This document shows positions 34,990-43,806 of a stretch of 64,000 nucleotides of DNA, one piece after another. The DNA is taken from NCBI RefSeq assembly GCF_000802185.1, contig NZ_KN676113.1:4049430-4113429 (forward strand). The letters run 5' to 3'. The DNA comes from Belnapia sp. F-4-1. GTDB taxonomy: Bacteria; Pseudomonadota; Alphaproteobacteria; Acetobacterales; Acetobacteraceae. Positions within the stretch are counted from its first letter, which is position 1; each line of letters starts with the position of its first letter. The notes beneath the pieces were generated by a model. That model did no database searches, was not told the DNA's origin, and saw only the letters and a list, made by a program, of their open reading frames with translations. The position numbers were made by a program, and so were the translations under genes.

Positions 34990-36813
34990 TCAGACTTCCT
35001 GTGCTGGTCCCAGATCGGGGCGACGATCGTAGCGACCGTTCAGTGCGGCGCGCACACGGCCGGCAAGGTCGGTCTGGCTGTATGGCTTGCTGAGCACGTT
35101 AGCTGCCTGTGTCGGCCTTTGCTGCGCCACGAGGTCATCGCTGTAGCCGGTTGCGAGCAGGATGCGGAGGTCGGAGCACAGCGCTCGCGCTTGCTCGGCC
35201 AGCACAAGGCCGTTCATGCCGCCCGGCATGGAGATGTCGGTGAACAGCAGGTCCACCTGCCCGCCTGCTCGCCCCAGTACCTCCAGGGCATCCTCCCCGC
35301 TCTTCGCCGACAGTACCCGGTAGCCAAGGGTTGTCAGTTGATGCACCGCGAGTTCAAGCACGCCCGCATCATCATCCACGGCAAGGATTGTGGCGGTGCC
35401 GTCCAGATTGCCGTCAGGCAACGCTTCATTGTCGTTTAGGGGCTGCGGTGCGTCCGCGGTGTCATTCAGCGCCAGGGGAAAGAGCATGCGCACTCTGGCT
35501 CCGCCGCCGGGCATGCTGGTGATGTCCAGCCGCCCGCGCGACTGGCGAACAAAGCCATGAACGGTTGCGAGGCCAAGGCCGCGCTTGCCAGTCTTGGTGC
35601 TGAAGAACGGCTCGGTGGAGCGCGCCAGAACCTCTGGCGGCATTCCTGGCCCTTCATCCTCGACGCTCAGCACGACATAGCGGCCCGGCTTCAACCCATC
35701 GCTCCCGGCAAGAACGGCGGCTTCGTCCAGCATCACCGTCCCGGTTCGTATGGTGGCGCGACCGCCACTCGGCATGGCGTCACGCGCGTTGGCCAGCAGG
35801 TTCAGCAAGGCCACCTTCACCTGGGCTGGATCGATGGCACATGGCGGGAGACGTGGGTCGAGGTCGTAGCGTAGCTCCAGGCCTTCGCCGAGGGTACGCG
35901 ACAGCACCTCACCGATCTCCGACAGCACCGTGTTGAGGATAACCGGACGCGCTTCGAGCCGTGTTCTCCGGGCAAAGGTCAGGAGTTGCTGGGTGAGCGT
36001 CGCCGCATGCCGGGCGGCCTGCCGTGCGCGCTCCAGCGGCCTCAATGCCTCAGGTTCATTCGGTAGGCGTGTCTCAGCGCGCTTGAGATTGCCAAGCACG
36101 ACCTGAAGGGTGTTGTTGAAGTCGTGCGCCAACCCGGCTGCCAATTGCGCGATCGCCTCCATCTTCTGCGCCTGCCGCAGCGCATCCTCCACGTCATGAC
36201 GTGGCGTGGCATCAAACTGCGACGCGAAGAAGTGCAGGAGTTCGCCATCCGGGCCAAAGACCGGGCCGATAAACAGGGCGTTCCAGAAGGGTGTGCCGTC
36301 CCGTTTGTAGTTCAGGATTTCAACTGCGATCGGGCGCCGCTCAGCCAGGGCGGTCCGGATTTGGCTCACCGTGTCCTGGCTGGTGAGCGCGCCTTGGAGG
36401 AAACGGCAGTTGCGCCCCAGGATGTCTTCGCGTGCGTAGCCTGTGAGGTCGAGAAAGGCGGCATTGGCGAAGACGATTGGGTTGTCCGGCAGGTGCGGGT
36501 CGGTCATGAGCATGGGCATGCGCGTCATTTCGACGGCGGCAAAAAACACGCCGCTGCGGTCGTCCAGGCCAGGGCGAGCAACTGTGGCCTCTTGCCAACT
36601 GCTAAACCCTGGACCGCCTACCGGGCCACCAGAAGCAACTTCGTGCCTGCCGGCGGCTCGCACGCCGTGACTACTCCCAGCCGGCGGCACCTCACTCGAT
36701 GGCTGCCCTGAAACCCCACCCTGCTCCCTATTCACCATTCCAACCCGGTTCCGCATCCAGAGCCCCGGTGCTCGGGACCACCGGCCAACGCCGGGAATTA
36801 GCGATGGCTGCAC
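34990..36813 (-). CDS. LOV-domain hybrid histidine kinase (blue-light photoreceptor type)
   Basis: A 607-residue kinase. After a poorly conserved N-terminus (1-85) comes a LOV domain (about 95-205) with the flavin-adduct motif GRNCRFLQ, reactive Cys at 136. The other FMN-contact positions are also visible: NYKRDGTPFWN and the Gln in FFASQFD (about 199). HisKA follows with AAGLAHDFNN (His230), then an HATPase with NLLANARDAMP and GLGLATV. The receiver (about 475-600) has VDDD, the acceptor Asp526 in TDISMPGG, and Lys576. In LOV kinases light forms a Cys-flavin bond and changes kinase activity. The true start is uncertain: GTG/ATG codons in the first 30 codons are all possible. Confidence 0.9.
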   Translation of the reverse strand: MQPSLIPGVGRWSRAPGLWMRNRVGMVNREQGGVSGQPSSEVPPAGSSHGVRAAGRHEVASGGPVGGPGFSSWQEATVARPGLDDRSGVFFAAVEMTRMPMLMTDPHLPDNPIVFANAAFLDLTGYAREDILGRNCRFLQGALTSQDTVSQIRTALAERRPIAVEILNYKRDGTPFWNALFIGPVFGPDGELLHFFASQFDATPRHDVEDALRQAQKMEAIAQLAAGLAHDFNNTLQVVLGNLKRAETRLPNEPEALRPLERARQAARHAATLTQQLLTFARRTRLEARPVILNTVLSEIGEVLSRTLGEGLELRYDLDPRLPPCAIDPAQVKVALLNLLANARDAMPSGGRATIRTGTVMLDEAAVLAGSDGLKPGRYVVLSVEDEGPGMPPEVLARSTEPFFSTKTGKRGLGLATVHGFVRQSRGRLDITSMPGGGARVRMLFPLALNDTADAPQPLNDNEALPDGNLDGTATILAVDDDAGVLELAVHQLTTLGYRVLSAKSGEDALEVLGRAGGQVDLLFTDISMPGGMNGLVLAEQARALCSDLRILLATGYSDDLVAQQRPTQAANVLSKPYSQTDLAGRVRAALNGRYDRRPDLGPAQEV

Positions 36814-36951
36814 AGAAATGATCGTTGGTCCGTAAAACCTTCCTGTTCCAACCGAGCAGGGACAGAGGATAAGCCGCGGGGAGGGGCTGGGTGTCCCTAC
36901 CAGTACCCGCCGGGGTGGTGAGGCGAGGTGGCCGGTGTGATCCCTATGGGG

Positions 36952-37248
36952 TCACGCCGCTTTTCCAAGCCGGAGGCGTGGCTTGGGGGGTGGAAAGCGT
37001 GGCGACTGGCCGGAGATGCTGAGCACCCAGCCAAAGGGCGAATACTTTACGAAGCCGAGGCTGTCGCCGTTGCGCACCCAACTCTCGTAAACTGCGACCA
37101 GATTGCCGTCACTGTCGTATTCCTCATGCTCCCACCGCCTGGGAGCCAGCAGCCCTCGGGTTGCCAACGGGAGATCGGATTGTCGGAGAGCATGCTCCGC
37201 AGGTACGCCGAAGCACCTCTTGAAATCAAAAGCTTCCTCGCTCAGCAC
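36952..37248 (-). CDS. Hypothetical protein
   Basis: A 98-residue frame with a natural-looking core, EEYDSDGNLVAVYESWV and SLGFVKYSPFGWVLSI, suggestive of a small beta-rich domain. It has a Pro/basic tail. It is on the same strand as the LOV kinase and 138 bases upstream of it. No family was recognised and no strong ribosome site was seen. Confidence 0.4.
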   Translation of the reverse strand: MLSEEAFDFKRCFGVPAEHALRQSDLPLATRGLLAPRRWEHEEYDSDGNLVAVYESWVRNGDSLGFVKYSPFGWVLSISGQSPRFPPPKPRLRLGKAA

Positions 37249-37528
37249 CGCTTCTTACTCCATGTGGCGGCGGCATTTTTGGCCATCGCGGATTGCTCCG
37301 CGGGCAGGCACCTCAGTGATATGGGTGGCGCGAGCGGTGGCAGCCACCTCCCACAGGAACGTGTCAAATCCGTAAATGGGACGGCGGAACTTGGCGGGGA
37401 GCGAGCAAGGGTGTGTCGATCAGGCCGCACTGTTGCACGGAGGCGTGATTGGCCGTCATTGGGGGCGGGTGTCCCATTTCGGCAGCTTCGCGTTAAAGTT
37501 CGGTTACACCCAAACCGGAGGTCTGGTC

Positions 37529-38074
37529 TTGTCCTCACCCCCGCTCCAGGCTGCGACACCTCCCTTACCGGTCTGGTGGGAGATCGGGCGCCCTTCGCCC
37601 GACGAGGCTCCTGACTGGATCACCTGGGTGGCACCTCTGAGTGACTTTGGTGCTGCCCTCTACCGCAGCGTGGTGGTCACCGACGGTTCGATAGCCCTCA
37701 CAGTCGAGTTGCATCGGCGCCGCGGCTCTGGCCACCAGATCATCTACCGCGGTCGGTGTGGCTTGCCGCTGGACCCCGAGGCAGTTGCCGAGCGCATCTC
37801 TGCTCTGTTGAGGGCAGCCGACGAAGCGGTCAGCAAGGCTTTGCAGGCCGGCAGCAGCAATGACCGTATGGCGGCGGAGCATGGGACGCCAACGTCACCC
37901 CTGCGCGGCGCTCCCCAGGGCACCCAACATGCCGCCCCGCCGGCCGGGGAGGATGATCCTGACCATTGCCTGCGGGAGCGAGCCTACTTCCTGTGGGAGC
38001 GGGAGGGGCGCCCGGAGGGGCGTGCCCTGGAGTTTTGGGAGCAAGCTTACCGGGAGGAGGCGAGGGCAGCGTGA
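37529..38074 (+). CDS. DUF2934-containing protein
   Basis: A protein of about 181 residues. The C-terminal 35 residues match DUF2934, with RERAYFLWEREGRPEG and FWEQA. The first half has VWWEIGRPSPDEAPDWITWV and a strand-rich domain I cannot name. TTG at 37529 is chosen because GGAGG lies 7 bases ahead; an ATG at 37376 in the same frame lacks one. Such proteins are common on alphaproteobacterial plasmids and islands; their function is unknown. Confidence 0.6.
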   Translation: MSSPPLQAATPPLPVWWEIGRPSPDEAPDWITWVAPLSDFGAALYRSVVVTDGSIALTVELHRRRGSGHQIIYRGRCGLPLDPEAVAERISALLRAADEAVSKALQAGSSNDRMAAEHGTPTSPLRGAPQGTQHAAPPAGEDDPDHCLRERAYFLWEREGRPEGRALEFWEQAYREEARAA

Positions 38075-38126
38075 CGGTGGAGCACCCCAACCGTGACAGG
38101 CGCATCGGGGAGCCGGAGGAGCAGCC

Positions 38127-38360
38127 ATGTCACTGAAGGTTCGGAAGCTTTACCGCAGCCCGAACGGCGACCGCTAGTGCCTCGCCCACGATCCCGGTTC
38201 GGGCCGGGTGTTCGTCAGGCACGAGCCCAACCTGCCATCCGGTGGGAGGAGCAGCGACATCAGCATCGGCGATTTCCTGGCGCGGGGCGGGCATGGCCCC
38301 GAGCATCAGGAGTTGCTGCGGCTGCTCGGGACCCTGGTGGATGGAGAGGAGCCTGCCTGA
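38127..38360 (+). pseudogene. Small conserved-type gene broken by an in-frame TAG
   Basis: The frame starts at an ATG with GGAGGAG just upstream. It runs 16 codons (MSLKVRKLYRSPNGDR), meets TAG at 38175, and continues in the same frame with natural sequence (GRVFVRHEPNLPSGG, ISIGDFLARGG, ELLRLLGTLV) to TGA at 38360. A Trp codon (TGG to TAG) is the simplest original, as GDRW fits the pattern. It follows the DUF2934 gene by 52 bases and may share its transcript. Confidence 0.65.
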
Positions 38361-38461
38361 TCCTCGGAGCCGCCCGCCAGGACCAGCCATCAGGATCAGT
38401 GGCAACCACTCCCGATCCGCCCGTACCGTGGACCAGCAGACGCTTCGAATGAGGATACCCG

Positions 38462-39988
38462 TCACGGCCGCATCTCCGGGCCGTCAGCCTTCCTTGGACG
38501 GCCGCGGCTGCGCAATGTCCCCTCGGCAGCTTTCGCGGCGCGATCCAATTCACGCTCGCGCTGCTTCCGCAGCCGATCGGCCGCGCGGCGCTCCTTTTCC
38601 TGCTGCTCGAAGGACATATCCGCTACAGCGGCCTTGGTGCCCGGCTTTGGTCCCGGCTTCGGACGCTGCACATCGAGGATGCCGGCTTCATCCACAGGTT
38701 CCAGCGTAACATCAGCAGAGATACCAGCTTCGCCGAGCATCCGCGCCAGCACCTCAGCCTGCCAGAGATCATAGAGGTAGACCGTGTAGGTGCCGTCGAA
38801 CTCGGCCCTGCGGATCGCGCCGCGCATCACAAATTGCCAGATGTCCTCCTGCTCGCGGGCACGTTCCACCTCCTCGCGTGTCAGCCCGAATACGCCGAGT
38901 AGGATTGCGTCCTCAGGACGCGCCTTGCTGCTGTAGATGAAGGCACACGAGGACAGGTGCCGGTACTGGTTAGAGCCCGCAACCTTGGGTCGCACCTGCT
39001 TGCCCGGCAGGCGCTCCTCGAAGTAGTTGACCACTTCGGCGTTGCCACTCCAGTAGCCAAGATCATGCACGCCCTCAAGGTAACGGCAGACCGCGGCGAG
39101 GCAACGCTTGCCCTCAGAGTGCTTCTTAGAAGTTTTAGGGAACCACCATTCGGTCGAGCCGCGGTGGCCGTGTGTGAAGTAGCGGATGCGGACTTTTGAC
39201 GCCTTCCGCAGCCCGGTGATGCCGAGTTCCCGCTGCACGAATTCCACCTCGTCGCCAAACCACTTCCGCGTCGCAAGGCAGGTGATGCTGTGAAAGAACC
39301 CGGACGCTGCGATGACCGACGTGGCGAAGGGTGCCAACTCAGCAGGAGTCCACGCTGACCACCAACGCACCGTTCGCCCGCGGTCCCGGGCATCGCGCCA
39401 GTCCGCCACATCCACGAAGACGCCCTGTGGAGACTTGGACCTCTTGTGGAAGGCTGCCAAATCCTTGACCAGATCATCCGCCATCACATCGGCCATGGTT
39501 GGAGCATTGCTGGCCAGCGACACCCGATACCAACCTGCCTCGTCGGTCGGCGAGAGTGCGTATGATGCCTCGAAGAACCGCGCCGAGCTTGGGATGTGAA
39601 ACTCACCTGCAACGGCCGCCGAGGGAACCTCGTCGATCCGCATATGCCACCGCCTGCTCTCAACGCAACTGAAGTCGGTCTGCATCAGAGCCTCATGCGT
39701 GATGACAAGAATGACATGCGGCATTGCTGAGTACTCATCGATGGCGTCGGTGATCTCGCGGGTCACGCCGAGTGAGCGCCGGCCCTCGACCCGGCTGTGG
39801 ATGGGCCGGATCATCGGCTCGGTGCCGGATTTCGCTGCCTCTCGGGAGAGGTCCAGAAGCTTCTCGCCGATCAACTCCGTTGTCGGCAGTGCGAACACAT
39901 AGCGGCCCGGCACGCTGGTCATCTCGACCAGCAACTCATTAGTCTTCCCGCACCCCGGCGGGCCGCCGTATACCTCAACTCGAATCAC
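38462..39988 (-). CDS. Helicase-like P-loop NTPase, probable replication protein of a mobile element
   Basis: A 508-residue protein. Walker A is GGPPGCGKT at residues 8-16, and Walker B ends in RIDE (about 117-120). A THEAL block lies between, as in superfamily 1/2 helicases. A later region, EDIWQFVMRGAIR, resembles an arginine-bearing helicase motif VI. The C-terminus is a long charged coil ending in an AT-hook-like RGRPRK. GTG at 39988 is chosen because GGAGAG precedes it; the longer frame from 40075 has none. No family name could be fixed. The 1.1 kb before it has no genes but strong hairpins, which together suggest a replication or control module. Confidence 0.6.
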   Translation of the reverse strand: MIRVEVYGGPPGCGKTNELLVEMTSVPGRYVFALPTTELIGEKLLDLSREAAKSGTEPMIRPIHSRVEGRRSLGVTREITDAIDEYSAMPHVILVITHEALMQTDFSCVESRRWHMRIDEVPSAAVAGEFHIPSSARFFEASYALSPTDEAGWYRVSLASNAPTMADVMADDLVKDLAAFHKRSKSPQGVFVDVADWRDARDRGRTVRWWSAWTPAELAPFATSVIAASGFFHSITCLATRKWFGDEVEFVQRELGITGLRKASKVRIRYFTHGHRGSTEWWFPKTSKKHSEGKRCLAAVCRYLEGVHDLGYWSGNAEVVNYFEERLPGKQVRPKVAGSNQYRHLSSCAFIYSSKARPEDAILLGVFGLTREEVERAREQEDIWQFVMRGAIRRAEFDGTYTVYLYDLWQAEVLARMLGEAGISADVTLEPVDEAGILDVQRPKPGPKPGTKAAVADMSFEQQEKERRAADRLRKQRERELDRAAKAAEGTLRSRGRPRKADGPEMRP

Positions 39989-41104
39989 GTCGTCTCTCCA
40001 ATAGGCCCGCTGCAAAAGCTGCGCGGGTTTCGATCTGCTGAAATGAATGAGCGCCGGATAACGCGTCCGGCGCATGTCTATATAAGAATTGCTCGTGACC
40101 TATTTATCCGACCGGCTGCGCAGATGCGCGCCCGCTTCGCGGCCACACCTGCATCATACCTGCTTGGTGGAAGAGAAATCGACCATATAGATGCAGCAAC
40201 GCGAAGCCGCCTGACCGACCGGGCACGCGCCGATGCGCGACGAAGCGCAGCGCAGGCGCGCGGCGAAGCGAGGGCACCGCAGGTGCCCACTGGCCGCGAG
40301 GTCAGGCTTGGGTCGGGCGCAGGCTGAAGCCGGGCAGAGCCCGGCCACGGCCGAGCGCGACCCGACCTCCATGTCCATTCCCCGCTCCGCAGTGCTACAT
40401 CCATGCACCACCTGACCTGGGGCCTGCGGCCCCAGCGGAGTAGAATTCGCGGCCAAGCCATGAGCCGCGAACTGCACGCCACATCCCGCAGGTGGCCCGC
40501 TACATAGCTGAAGGGCGGGACGAGGGACGCGTTGAACCTACCGGGGCGGAACCGCGCAGGGCGCGCTTCCACCCGGCACGAGCAGACATGACAGGAACCG
40601 GGCCAAGGCCCTCGCTGGGCAAGGCGTCGCGGGCTCCGCCTCACCCGCGTTCCAGCCATGTCGCTCGCTGCACAGGCCAAGTTCGGCGGCATAAGGCGGT
40701 GCCATGGGTCCGCATGTAGGCTGCGTACCAAGTCAGCCGTAGGGCAGGGGAGGGATGTGCGTCAGGCGAAGTTATCAGTTCGCCCGACATGCGGCGGACA
40801 GATTAGCCCAGCAGGCGGAGCTTCCCCTCCGTGGATCGCGTGACCACGTATGCCGTGGTGCGGAATGCCTTGGTGCTCCGTCTCCTTGGGGCTGATACTC
40901 TCAAAGCGGCTGGAATGAAGCTGCCTTCCTATCCGCGGCTGCCACTGAGCTAGCTGTCACCTGCTGAGGCGATGTCGCCGGCGTGGTTGATCAGGTCGTC
41001 CACCGAAGCCTGAGCCAGCAGGGCACCAGCCGGCCATTGGAACGTTGTGCCCGGAGAGAGCACGCAGCGGGGCGGTTAGGGCACGGTTGGAGGCGTAAGC
41101 GGCG
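39989..41104. other. Non-coding stretch upstream of the helicase-like gene
   Basis: No convincing gene was found on either strand: the open frames here have shadow-like composition and lack ribosome sites. The left part (40,270-40,490) holds four perfect hairpins, listed separately. The rest, to 41,104, shows no recognisable gene or repeat. It could contain an origin, a structured RNA or control sites for the NTPase gene. Confidence 0.55.
40272..40481. repeat. Cluster of four perfect GC-rich hairpins
   Basis: Stem 1 is GGGCACC/GGTGCCC with a GCA loop (40272-40288). Stem 2 is GCCGGGC/GCCCGGC with an AGA loop (40329-40345). Stem 3 is CTGGGGCC/GGCCCCAG with a TGC loop (40427-40445), enclosed by CTCCGC (40385) and GCGGAG (40445). 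Stem 4 is TTCGCGGC/GCCGCGAA with a 10-nt loop (40456-40481). Three have 3-nt loops. Such a run is unusual for non-coding DNA even at this GC level. Confidence 0.6.
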
Positions 41105-41383
41105 ATGTTGGTCGTGAGAGACAATCCCGGTCTCGGCAGGTTCGAAATGGGCAGCGGCGATGCCATCGCCTTCGTCGAGTATCGACGGACCGGCAACCGG
41201 GTCGTGCTGACCCACACAGAGGTGCCCAAGGCACTGTCGGGGCAGGGCGTCGGGTCCAAGCTGGTTGGCGGTGTGCTGGAGGCCCTTCGAACTGAGGGCA
41301 CGACGGTCGTCCCGCAATGTGAGTTTGTGGCGCGATTCATCCAACAGCACCCGGGGTACCGGAGCCTCGTCGCGGAGGACTGA
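41105..41383 (+). CDS. GNAT-like acetyltransferase of the YjdJ type
   Basis: A 92-residue single-domain protein matching the short GNAT_like family: RFEMGSGDAIAFVEYRR, VLTHTEVPKALSGQGVGSKLV with the acetyl-CoA loop, and the end VVPQCEFVARFIQQHPGYRSLV. The family transfers acetyl groups but few substrates are known. The ATG at 41105 lacks a clear ribosome site, and a GTG three codons on is an alternative. Its neighbours are non-coding gaps, so it is probably transcribed alone. Confidence 0.75.
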   Translation: MLVVRDNPGLGRFEMGSGDAIAFVEYRRTGNRVVLTHTEVPKALSGQGVGSKLVGGVLEALRTEGTTVVPQCEFVARFIQQHPGYRSLVAED

Positions 41384-41858
41384 CGGCACGACCCCGCTCA
41401 GGTGAAGCATGTGTATGCCGCACCGTCTTGCCGGCACGGCCCTGCCTAGGCGGGGGTCCAATGGCTAGGAAGACGGGCCATCGAGCAACCAGCGCCGGTC
41501 GGAGGGCGTAAAGCAAGGCGCGCTGCCCAGCAGCCCGCCCGGGATCGCAAAGCTGGCCTGCATGGTGAGACGGTGCTTGTAGCGCTGTTTTCACTGGGCC
41601 GGCAGCGCTCGGTCATTGACCCCGCCGAAGTGCTTCGAAGTGACGATCGAAAGCGGCGACCGCTGAGCGACCCTACTGGCCGCTGAGGGAAAGCAGATCG
41701 TAGGCGAGCGCTGCTGACAGCCTTGGGACACTACCATGGTTCCTGTAGCAGCGTTGGCTGCGCTCCCCCTTGGATCAACAGATATGGTTACCGAATGCGC
41801 TGTCGCGCTGCCTAGTATGCTCCCGAGGGGGCTGCGACCATCCCCGCAGGAGGACCGG
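41384..41858. other. Gap of 475 bases without a recognised gene
   Basis: No coding frame with a ribosome site or family motif was seen. A short dyad CGAAGTGCTTCG lies near 41,626. The region probably holds the promoter of the acetyltransferase gene at 41859. Confidence 0.4.
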
Positions 41859-42620
41859 ATGCTCAAGCTCGTGCCGCTGCGTGGCCGCCCCGACCTGCGA
41901 GCGCAGGTGTTCTCGGAGGTGTTCCTGGCGCTCTGGCCCGCCTTCATGGTGGAGGACCCCACTGCCGACTTGTTCTTCGCGCAGCCGCATCTTGACGCCT
42001 GCCTCGACACCGCCTTCGCCGTTGTTGATCCGGCCCGCCCCGAGGCTGCGGTGGGGCGGGCCTTTGCCGTGCCCTTCACCTTCGGAGTTCCTGGCCGGGA
42101 GAACCTGCCGGATGCGGGCTGGGATGGCGTGGTCAGATGGGCGCATGCCGACCGTGCCCTTGGCCGGGCGCCGAATGCGCTCAGCGCGCTGGAGATCACC
42201 CTGCTGCCCTCCCACCGGGGTAGGGGCGCCTCGCGTATGGTTCTCGACGCCATGCGGCAGCGGGCCGCCGAACTCGGCCTCAGCTACATGTTCGCGCCCG
42301 TGCGCCCCACGATGAAGCACTTGGAGCCATTCGTGCCCATGCAGGAGTACGCGGCCCGCACGGGCGGCGATGGGCTGCCCGCCGACCCTTGGCTACGGGT
42401 CCACGTCCGAGTGGGAGGCCATATCGTAAAGATCGCGCCGATCAGCATGGTGATCTCCGAGACGATCACCGACTGGCAGCGCTGGACAGGATCACAGTTC
42501 ATTGCCACCGGCACTGTCGTCGTGCCGAGCGCCCTCGTGCCTGTGCATGTCTCGCTCGAACAGAACCACGCCGTCTACATCGAGCCGAACGTTTGGGTGC
42601 GGCACGTCGTGCCGGTGTGA
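41859..42620 (+). CDS. GNAT family N-acetyltransferase
   Basis: A 253-residue protein. The acetyl-CoA binding motif A is visible in ALEITLLPSHRGRGASRMVLDAM (about 105-130), with the R/Q-x-x-G-R/G loop as HRGRGAS. The C-terminal part (SLEQNHAVYIEPNVWVRHVV) is less typical and may be the substrate side. The ATG at 41859 is preceded by GGAGGA at ideal spacing; an in-frame ATG at 41736 has none. The substrate is unknown. Confidence 0.78.
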   Translation: MLKLVPLRGRPDLRAQVFSEVFLALWPAFMVEDPTADLFFAQPHLDACLDTAFAVVDPARPEAAVGRAFAVPFTFGVPGRENLPDAGWDGVVRWAHADRALGRAPNALSALEITLLPSHRGRGASRMVLDAMRQRAAELGLSYMFAPVRPTMKHLEPFVPMQEYAARTGGDGLPADPWLRVHVRVGGHIVKIAPISMVISETITDWQRWTGSQFIATGTVVVPSALVPVHVSLEQNHAVYIEPNVWVRHVVPV

Positions 42621-42740
42621 ATGTTGTCTTGTAGGGGCAGGCGTCCTCCGTAGCCCGTCAACACGGTTATCACCGCCGGGGCGCTCCAATGTCAGCGGTC
42701 ATGCCACTCGGCCCCGCGGTGCCATTCTCGCCCAGCCATC

Positions 42741-43486
42741 TCAGAACTCGGCCAGGAGTCGTCCGGAAGCCTGAATCTTGTCGTCGATGCCGCACTGGCG
42801 CAGCGCGGCCCAGTAAGTGGCGGTGTTAAGAGCGGTCACTGACTTGCTCAGCCAGCATTCCGCACTCGCCGCGACCCGTGCCACGGGAAGGTTGGTACCG
42901 ACGATGACAACCGCTACCACCTCTGGCCCACCCACCTCGATGATGGCGTCCCCTAGCTCCAGGCCAGGGGGCGATCAGCACCGGTCCGCCGCACCTGAGC
43001 CTTTCACTTACCCCACTGCGAAGCCGCTGTCTTCGAAGAACCCCCTCGCCTGTTCGTCGGCGACAGGCATGTAGGGCGTCACGAGCCTGATGCGCGTGAT
43101 CCACTACAAGGGTGAAGTGCTGCCAGAAATACGTCGCCCCCGAGCGTCACGCCTACCTGCCCGTTGCTCCTGGCCATCAGCCTGCCCGAAAAAGACGGGC
43201 ACCGACGCCACCGTCCGCGGACTCAGGCGCGCTGGCGAGAATGATGTGGTCGGGCTCCAAAGGTCAGCACCTCGTCGATGCCGTCCACCATGGTAGCGCG
43301 CATGTTCTCCAACTGCTGTCTGAACTCCACGTCGGTTCGGCTCAAGGCATTGGGAGCGCGAAACCGTCGGACGTGGTTGGTGACGCCGGGTGGGCGCATG
43401 GCATCGTACTCAGGCTGCACGGAGGTATTGTTGGAGGGCGCGAGCACCCCAAGCTTCATGGGCCTCCCGAGCGTGTCCGCCATCAT
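42741..43486 (-). pseudogene. Maleate isomerase / Asp-Glu racemase-like gene, multiply frameshifted
   Basis: Three pieces in different frames read in order on the minus strand. The N-terminus is MKLGVLAPSNNTSVQPEYDA through TMVDGIDEVLTFG. A middle piece (PDHIILAS, VTPYMPVADEQARGFFEDSGF) follows. The C-terminus is VVIVGTNLPVARVAASAECWL through GIDDKIQASGRLLAEF. Together they cover the family from the SNNT substrate loop to the end, with at least two frameshifts. An intact enzyme would isomerise maleate or a related diacid. It sits beside RidA-like and DUF3237 genes on the same strand. Confidence 0.75.
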
Positions 43487-43806
43487 CGTCTCCCTTACGC
43501 CGAAGCACGGCCGGAATGACGACCCGCCCAGCCTGGATGCGGTCATGCCGTCGTCAGGACGGCGGTCTGTCCTGGGGCCGCGACCCGGATGCCAACGTCT
43601 CGTTGATGCTTGTCCGTGATCGCCAGCGGTGCCTCATGCACGCCGTTGGCGTGCTTGTGCCTCGGCGCACCGCAACGCAGACTTCTTCGTCCCACACCGC
43701 ACTGGCGGTGGTGAGTTACTTCGCATACTGTAGCTCCGCTTCTCCTGCGGGTCGGGGGGCACTGATGCAGTACTTGAGGACTGCTAGCCCGCAGCAGCAG
43801 CCGAGC
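43487..43806. other. Gap of 320 bases without a recognised gene
   Basis: Nothing with a family motif or a ribosome site was seen between the broken isomerase gene and the RidA-like gene. Both are on the minus strand, so the stretch may hold the promoter for the isomerase remnant. Confidence 0.4.

Noticed and set aside
40078-40731. 217-codon minus-strand frame and several plus-strand frames over the hairpin region
   Set aside because: Composition is unnatural, they contradict each other, and they lack ribosome sites; the region is treated as non-coding.
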